64,000 nt of DNA, taken from assembly GCA_012932865.1 (NCBI GenBank), contig SAXG01000022.1, forward strand, positions 186,001-250,000, given 5' to 3'. Numbering within the stretch: the first letter of the stretch is position 1; each line of letters begins with the position of its first letter. Origin of the DNA: Amylostereum areolatum. Lineage: Eukaryota > Basidiomycota > Agaricomycetes > Russulales > Stereaceae. The position numbers and the translations under genes were made by a program. Of the stretch, positions 56,633-64,000 are shown in pieces. Under the pieces are notes generated by a model. It saw nothing but the letters and a program-made list of their open reading frames with translations. It was not told where the DNA came from and did no database searches.

Positions 56633-57010
56633 ATGTCAGACTCCGATGAAGACTACACCGAAGAACGGGCCGTCATAGAAGAGGCAATCAACGCCTATCT
56701 CTCCTCCACCCATCCCTCCTCCCACCATGAATCGCTCGAGGAGTTGGCCGACTGCCAATGCTTGGGTATTCGACGAGGCCATCTTGGACCTTCATCGAGC
56801 TTCATCCGCACTCCTCGCAACAAGCCTTGTCAGTCTCTCGTCGCGCTCAGGGCCCGCGCGACCACCGCCGAAGCGAAGCCAAAACTCCTACCCTCTGTCT
56901 TACTACCCGATCGGGCCCGCCATGCGCGAGAGGTGGAACGGCCAACTCGGCGACAACATAGTCGAGCAGTGAGCGTCGATCAACGCGTTCGCTGCGCGCC
57001 ACGCCGGCAG
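56633..57010 (+). pseudogene. DUF3632-family fragment E (truncated, nonsense codon)
   Basis: The start MSDSDEDYTEERAVIEEAIN continues INAYLSSTHPSS and EELAD, then frame breaks occur (ANAWVFDEAILDLH reads in another frame). Later YPIGPAMRERWNGQLGDNIV is followed by EQ and TGA where the family has Trp (EQW), at about 56970..56972. ASINAFAARHAG follows and then the similarity ends. The C-terminal half of the domain is absent. Confidence 0.72.
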
Positions 57011-57336
57011 GTGAGGGACGACGTATCGATAACATCCGCATTGAGAATCTTGCTACTTTTAGGTCTTCCTATGTAGTCTCTTGAAGTTAGTTGCCATTGC
57101 AGGATAAGCAAAACGGAGGATCTGCCGAGACGACCATACGATCAGCCAGCGATCAGCGTCAGCGCTCCAGCATCAAGACTGTAGACACCGCTGGTGAGGA
57201 GAAGTCAATCGGAAGAGCACAGGTCACCGATCACGCGGACGGACTCCGTCGCACTGCCTCCACGGTGCACACTGCATATTACTTATAAGAAGCCGTGCTC
57301 TTGGGCGTATACTCCCCACACGAACGACTCATCAAC

Positions 57337-58117
57337 ATGTCCGACTCGGAAGACATACATCCCGACTATGCCGACAGAGAGGCCATCGAAGAGGCGATCA
57401 ACGCCTACCTCTCCTCCCCCAACCCCTCCGAACTCCTCGACCCGCTCTACGAGCTGACCAGCCGCAACGCTTGGTTATTCCACGAAGAAGTGCTCATGGA
57501 CCACGTACGCCTTCGCACCACGCACTCCTCCCAGGACCAAGACAAGCTTGTCAGTATGGTCGTCCGCGCTCGAAGCCCGTGCCGCCACCGACGACGCAAA
57601 GCCAGGCCCTGAGCAGCGGGATTCATACTATCCGCTCGGGTGGGCCATCCGAGAGATGTGGACGGGGCCGGAGAACCACCTCAACACGGCCGAGCAGTGG
57701 ACGTCGCTCAACGCGTTTATTGCGCGCCTTGCGCAGGCGGGATTGGGCTACGATATGTACGGGATATGGGGGATGCGGGAAGCTCTGGAGGGTCTACTAT
57801 CCAAGAATCCGCCCGAGCAATGGCCAGGGTGGATCCGCGGCGCTGCGGTGTGGCCGTTGTACGCCGGCGAGCGCATGTGTGCGTTGTCGAGAAATGAGAT
57901 CGCCCAGTCCGAGGACTGTCTAAGGACCACGGATTTGTCGAAGGGCGGGGAGAACTGGAAGGACAGTCAGGGCTATACAGTCGGGAGGTGGGAGTTTTGG
58001 AAGGATGAGCTGAAGCGGATCGCGGATGGTTCCGAGTTGGCTTATAAGCTGGAGGAGGACGATCGCGAGCTGGTCAGACGCGCCTATCAAGCCATGCAGG
58101 ATCTTGACGACAAGTAG
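57337..58117 (+). CDS. DUF3632-family protein F (near full length, one frame break)
   Basis: The start MSDSEDIHPDYADREAIEEA leads through INAYLSSPNPSELLDPLYEL, NAWLFHEEVLMDHVRLRTTH and SSQDQDKLV. After one extra base at about 57558..57565, the frame continues ALEARAATDDAKPG, LGWAIREMWTG, AEQWTSLNAFIARLAQAGLG, GIWGMREALEG, WIRGAAVWPLYAGERMCALS, YTVGRWEFWKDELKRIADGS and RELVRRAYQAMQDLDDK. Length is about 259 residues. A TATA-like cttataag is at about 57282. It is the third near-complete family member and has no RNase immediately beside it on the right. Confidence 0.75.
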
Positions 58118-61100
58118 GGCGTAGGCCGGCCGGCTATGTACTTGTACAGACATGCACTTGCTTGACATTGCAGAGTCACCAAAAGCGGTGGAAGGTATCA
58201 TTGGAGACTGTATAATGACATGCGCTTCTGCGAGCGAATCTGTCAACGCTTCTCCTCCGCCGCGCTAGGCAGTCCATGACCTTGGCTCGGTCCTGCGATT
58301 CAGTGCGAAACCTTTCGCGTCCGTGACCACCGAGTCGATTGGACTATGGATTGGTTGGCGCAACGACACGAAGACGCGCCAGTCGGGGTAGTGCAATTAC
58401 TCTGGTAGAAAGGCGTCAGGGCAGCACTGGTCACGGCGTGGAAGCTATCCACCGGGGAAGAGGTTTGCAATCAAGTTCTTTCAGGAGGCCGTGATTAGCA
58501 CAAACACCATTGTCGCTGGTTTAAGGGGCTCCAGCACTTCTCCGGCTCGACGTTACTGAAGAGGGATCAATAAACGCTTGGCAGGCGAGGAGGCAGCCTC
58601 ACCAATAATCATGAGGCTCCCGTCAAGATGATTAAATGCTGAGGCAGCAGAGCAAGGGCCAAGGGTCTTCGAAGAGCAGCCGGCCCAACATCGTCCAGGG
58701 ATACTCCAAGACTCGAGCTGCGCCGTAATGGCGTTAGGATTGCGTCCTCATCACCTGACGCGCTTTTTCGACAGAATCTGCGCGAGCTCTCTTGCTGACA
58801 TGTCCACCAGTCGCACAAAACGCGTTCGGGCACAGAACGTGTTCGTCATCACATCGTTGATGCTGTCCCAGAGCGCGTACGAGGCTCAATCATCGTTGAC
58901 CTGCAAAGAGGTCATCGTCGAGACCTGCGCAGTACCAACTATACCAAAGAATTAGTCTACAACTTTGGGCGAAAACGACTACACGCACGATCAAACATGA
59001 CAACGGGTGGTCACCGTGTCGATGACACGGCGATTGCCTCGGCCCTCGAAAGCTATAGTTCCCGTACAAGTCTCCTTCGAGTTGAGGATAGGCACAGTTT
59101 GGGCCGAGGTTGGAGCAAACGCGAAGGCTGGAGAAATAAGCGCGATCGCGTGGTGGGGAATTTCGCTACAAGGGTGTTGGTCGATGCTACATGGGCTGAA
59201 GCACATCATCGTCTGTGAGAATGAATGCTGTGGGTTTGATTGGTGGCGATAATGCACGCTCGCCGGATGATCTGCAAGGGTTCGACCATGATTTAATGGC
59301 AAGGGATGTGGCGGGAGAACCAATGGATGTTTTCACTGCCAGTGTGCTTTACTTATATGCTGCTTACGTCATGGATTTTGTATCACCTCAACAGACTTCA
59401 ACTTAGCTCGAACTTCCACCTCCAGATCGTCTTTCACCTATGCGTATGAAACAACTCATCTCTACTCTTTCGCCGACGCGTCCCAAGATATTCGTGGACA
59501 TTATGTCTCTGAAGAACCTACCATCATCACATTCTTAGTAGGAACTGGCTTCCACCCATCTCTGGGCGTTCTGCCCTGCGCAATAGACCAAGACTAGGTC
59601 CTCATCCTTGGAAAAAGTGCGTACCACTCTGCCATCGGCTTGACGGTCAGGACTACTGGCCGAATTCTCCAGAAGACCACCGCGAAAAAATCTCGTGGAA
59701 GTAGCAAGCGTCGCGTTCAACAACGCACACAGTATAAGTTTTCTCCCGCACCCACCCTCCTTTAAATACTGGTTCAGAACAACAAGGGCACTGGCTCGAG
59801 CGACATTCCACCTCTCCCGAAACGTCTCCAATAATATCACCCGTCCGTTCGTATCTCCTCTTCCAGTTCGCGGTGCGCTCAGGCGTGAGGAGTCCAATTC
59901 GATTTCGTACACCCTTCTTCTCTCCATTGCTTCCACTCAAGTCCTACCCTATACCTGGCGCGATAATCTCATGTCTACATCAACTTGGAGGTGTTGGAGA
60001 GCGGAGCCGGAAAGACCTGCGGCGAGCACACTTCGAGGCTTGTGAAGGTGTTACGGAATGCCGGACGGGCGTGGGTTGGGAAACCGACGAATGTTGAAGC
60101 TCAAGGGAACATACGCCGTCCTTGCAGATTCCATCCCGACTCACTGGACTCAATATCCACATTCTAGATTTCAAGTAAGCGTGCTTCGCCGTCTTTATAT
60201 AACCTCTGCTCACGCAAGATCGTGGTTTCAGCATGTCATCGCCTCCGCGGTGTGCAGGAGACTCTCCACCCATGATCACAAGTTACAATAGCCGTCTCTG
60301 TGCCAGGCACGCCCACGTTGACGCTCAGGCAGGCCCTCGACGAGATGCTATATATGTTGATGACGAATCCTCCCTAACCTGTATTGCCCAACTCACGTCG
60401 GCCGTACTTTCCTCAATGAAGAAGGTGCAGAATGCCGAACGCGGGCTGACGCAGAGAATCGGCAGTGATCCCATGGACTTGGAGGCGCTCTCTTTTCTTC
60501 TCACTCTCCTTCTTGCATGTGACAATCGGCGGGCTGCTCATGGGAAAAAGACATGGTAATATTGTACAGCTTCTCAAGTCTCACTGTACTGGTTGGCGCT
60601 CATATACTCGTTGTAGAGTAACCTAAGTACCACGATATCCGCATTTAGATGTGCCTTTCGCATCGCATCCATCAAGCAAAAACAGCCTAGCCAACAAGTA
60701 ACGTCAGCGAGCAACAACACATCTGATCGGTTTTGGCCCTCGAGGCCTCAGGCCTCAAGGTCAAACTCAAGCGCCTGAGGATTGTTGTTTACAACAATTA
60801 GCTGTCGTCTTTGTTGATTGATTAACCTCAGGATCAAGATCGTCTGATTCGTCCCTCTCTCCTCTTTTCGAATCCTTGACACATCTCTACCAGTAGAGAG
60901 TACTTGAAGCCAGCATTCGGGGGTCGACGTCCACCCAACTCCATCGTTTCCCCTCTGGATCACTCCACAGATCTCTTGACGGTCCACCTTCCGAAGGTTG
61001 GATCAAAACTCTCTCAGTCTCTCCTCTTCAATTTCCCCGCTGTCAACGTCGGCCGCCCTTGTTGTAGGAGCTTTTGCACTCCCATAAATACTTGGCGGGA

Positions 61101-61211
61101 CTATCGTACATCGTGCGTACCTTTTCGACTACCACTTTTGCATGTCGTTGACATGGTATACTTTCAGATTACTCGCCGCTTTCCCTGCCACTCTCTTCCT
61201 CGTCTACAAGA
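58118..61211. other. Gene-poor region
   Basis: About 3.1 kb. Short open frames occur (59695..60045, 60233..60559) but I recognise none and see no repeated block. It may contain degenerate genes. Confidence 0.4.
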
Positions 61212-64000
61212 ATGGCGGACCCCTTCTCCATCATTGGCCTCATCGGCACAGCGGTCGACCTCGGCGTTCGCGTAGCCAAGCTTCTATCCTCTTTCCGCGG
61301 CGCGAAGGAGGCATGCAAAAAGCTGAAGGAGGAAATCGCCGCAGTGGAAGAAACCCTGAAGAAGATGAAAGCTCGTCTTGAACGTGGAGCGGATGCGTCG
61401 AAAACGTTACTGCACCTCATGGACGAATACCGGAAAACGCTCGAGGAGCTCGAGAAGGAGCTTCAAAAAGGCGCAGAGTCGTCTGTGAGGAAGCTTCGCT
61501 GGGCCTTCGGTCGTGAGAAGCGGGTCAACGAGTTCGTGAAGGAGCTTGAGCGATACCAGAGCCACTTCAGCTTGGCGCTACAGTTGGACATCGCGTAAGT
61601 CATCTTATTGATCGCGATCGCGAACTAACCGTAACCGACTGAATCCATGACCAGGGACAAGGTAGACACTGTGCAGTTGGAAATCTCCACCGATCAAAAG
61701 CGAGCACAGCGCGGAGAATCGCGTCGGGAGCGAGGTACGCCTTTCGTGTCATGTGCACTCCACTTGCTGGGAACTTACGCTGAATTCAGAGGACGTCGTG
61801 AAATGGTTGGAGCCTGTCTATGGAGATAAGAGGCTCAAAATATCACTCGAACAACGACAACCTACTACGTGCGAATGGATCCTGGCTGATGAACGAATCT
61901 CCGCTTGGAGAGGCGCGGATTCGGGAGCGTTCCTATGGCTGCACGGTATCCGTGAGTACTATCACAGCTTATCGTAAGCTTCGGGCATACTGACGAGCGT
62001 TCACAGCTGGGAGCGGCAAGACGATCATCGCGTACGTTGCGCGAAATTCACTACACCACTTCTTCCTAACACCTGTCGCTTCCATGTAGATCAGTCCTTA
62101 TCGACCACTTCCTACGCACCAGCACGAACGACGAAAGGGTGGCATACGTATTCTGCGACTTCCGTCAACCGGCCAGCACCAGTCCAATCCGTCTTTTTCG
62201 CACCTTACTCGCTCAACTTCTTCCAAGCTATCGCGAGGACTTCTCGGTCGACTTCAAGACGCTTATCGACGATCAAAGGTTCGGAAGAAGCCCACCTGGA
62301 ACATTCTCAGAGCTCGTCAAATGGATCAAACTGGCCGCGAAACCGCTTCATCGAACATTGATCATCATCGACGGCATCGACGAGTGTGAGAAGGGCAAGG
62401 AGCGCGAGAGCTTCCTCAAGCTGCTCCCAACATTGACACGCGACAGCGCGCTGTCGGTGCTTGTCGCAAGCCAAATCCACGCGGATATCCGCTCCGCCTT
62501 CCAGCCCGCAACCGAAATATCTCTGCGCGAAGAGCACGCCAGTGTCACCCGGGACATCCTTCGACACATCCAGCAAGAAGTTGAGCGACGGGACGACCTT
62601 GCGGTCCTGGGCACGGACCTCAAAGACAATATCTGCTCTAAACTAGCACAGAAGGCTGATGGCATGTGAGCTGCATTGAAGGCTGGTACCGTTGTCCTCC
62701 AGCTCATGGATTATTGCAGGTTTCGATTGGTCGAATGTCAGCTGGACCTCTTGGAGAATGAGCCTACGTTCGGTGAAATCAAGGATGCTTTGGACCGCTT
62801 GCCCGAAACCCTGTTCTCTACCTACGATCGCATCCTCAGTCACATCGCAGGAATAAGCAAACGGGCCCCCACGATCGCAAAGCGTGCGCTGCACTGGTTG
62901 CTCGGCGCGTCTACACCTCTTCGTCTCTCCCAAATAGCCGAAGCTATCAAGATTAAACCGCGTAGTCGGGACCTTGACGAAGGATACGGTATCCCGAGAA
63001 AACACCACCTCCTCAAGATTCTCTCTAGCCTGGTACTGCATGACAGAGAGACGGATGTTGTAGTACTGTCTCATTCGTCAGTTCAGGTGAGGGTCTGCGT
63101 TTATACTAGAAAAAGCTCGCCCACTTATACACCTCGTAGGAATACTTGATCTCTCATGACCTGCGGGAGGCAGCTGCACTTTCCATCTACCACATCGATA
63201 TGCCAGGGCTGAACGACCGGATCCTCGCCTTACTTCTGGACTACATGCTTATCAACGCATTTGACCGCCTCATGCTGAAAAATCGCGATGAAATCACCAA
63301 CTTCTGCAACGAGGAACACCCACTTTTCCCCTTCGCGGCTAGCTCGTGGGTTGTTTACCTCAAGGCCATGGACCCCAACTCGGAAAAGCTTTTCGACGCC
63401 TTGTGTCGCTTCTTCCTCGATGACCCTGTTAAACGGGGCAACCACAAGCTTCGTCGACAAATCCGCGCATATGTTCGCGAAGGATTTGGCGACCATTGCC
63501 TCCCGAAGAAGGTCGAAGAGGCGTACCATCACCCACTTCTATGTCTAGTGTTGCACGACGCCCCTGTGTCGTCGATCCAGCGCATAATGACACAGCTCCC
63601 ACCTCAGCTACCTCGCGAAAGATGTTTGTACTGGTCACTCTGGGGAGCATCGTCCAAGCGCGAACGACAAGTCACGGATCTGCTCCTCGCCGCCGGTGGC
63701 GACGTCAACGCGTTTTACGACCAATGGCCGCCCACCCTTCTCTGCAGTGCGATGGATTCCGGAAACATCGATGTCGCGGAAAACCTCCTCGATCACGGTG
63801 CGCTCGTCAATGCCGTCGGTGGTGGATGGACGCCGCTCCACTTCGCAGTACGGACAAGGTCGCTGGAAATCGTACGAAGAGTACTCGCAATGAACAAAAG
63901 CGCTTTGAACATGAAGGAGAGGTGGCATGGGAATACGCCCCTTGCAATCGCAAATCAAATGGGCTTGCAAGCCATCTCGGACCACCTGATCGCCCACGGT
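61212..64000 (+). CDS. STAND/NACHT-ankyrin NLR-like protein (partial, runs off right edge)
   Basis: Seven exons are visible (61212..61594, 61655..61734, 61790..61951, 62007..62031, 62090..62665, 62720..63086, 63140..>64000), all joining in frame. The N-terminus MADPFSIIGLIGTAVDLGVR with a long amphipathic helix (CKKLKEEIAAVEETLKKMKA) is the fungal N-terminal STAND type. The NACHT NTPase follows: P-loop GIPGSGKT split by introns, YVFCDFRQPAS, Walker B LIIIDGIDECE, and the winged-helix region LHWLLGASTPLRLSQIAEAI. Ankyrin-like repeats begin near 63660 (TDLLLAAGGDVNAF, AENLLDHGALVNA, GWTPLHFAVRTRSLEIVRR). Such proteins act in fungal non-self recognition and programmed cell death. Confidence 0.92.

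Overview
The window is nuclear DNA of a filamentous basidiomycete, most likely a wood-decay agaricomycete. Nearly every gene is split by 45-70 nt GT-AG introns, genes are packed on both strands, and there are two glyoxal oxidases, a secreted LysM protein, T1-type ribonucleases and a NACHT-ankyrin receptor. No tRNA, rRNA, CRISPR array or intact transposon was recognised.

Layout. 0-25.4 kb is conserved housekeeping sequence: start of a GGA adaptor (-), a Pro/Ser-rich unknown (+), DNA2 (-), a FAF2-type UBX protein (+), a PAC1-like proteasome chaperone (-), a CSC1/DUF221 channel (+), EPL1 of NuA4 (+), ULA1 NEDD8-E1 subunit (-), GINS PSF1 (+), a conserved mitochondrial-type unknown (+) and a methyltransferase (-). 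25.4-30 kb is gene-poor and holds a five-copy ~200-bp tandem repeat. 30.0-36.8 kb has two tandem glyoxal oxidases. 36.9-41.7 kb and 54.1-58.1 kb are two accessory clusters mixing three secreted T1-type RNase genes with six copies of a cytosolic-looking family that I assign to DUF3632. Between them lie WDR59/MTC5 (-), PUF6 (+), a LysM protein (+) and an SPX-RING ubiquitin ligase (+). The right end is a STAND/NACHT-ankyrin gene running off the window.

The most interesting part is the RNase/DUF3632 system. The two clusters contain an inverted duplication (about 37.7-39.8 kb and 54.0-56.4 kb, probably more). Two of the three RNases keep all four catalytic residues and each has a full-length linked DUF3632 gene. 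The third RNase has Ile in place of the catalytic Glu, and both DUF3632 copies beside it carry large internal deletions. This would fit a nuclease/protector gene pair, but that is inference.

A caveat: many conserved genes, mostly between 9 and 25 kb, need a single base removed or added to read through, often in short G/C runs. In every gene for which I resolved all exons (WDR59 I did not), the corrected length is a multiple of three, so I read most of these as uncorrected indels and not as gene death. DNA2, FAF2, GLOX1, the RNases, the LysM gene and the NLR have none. Exon borders were worked out by eye from splice signals and reading frame.
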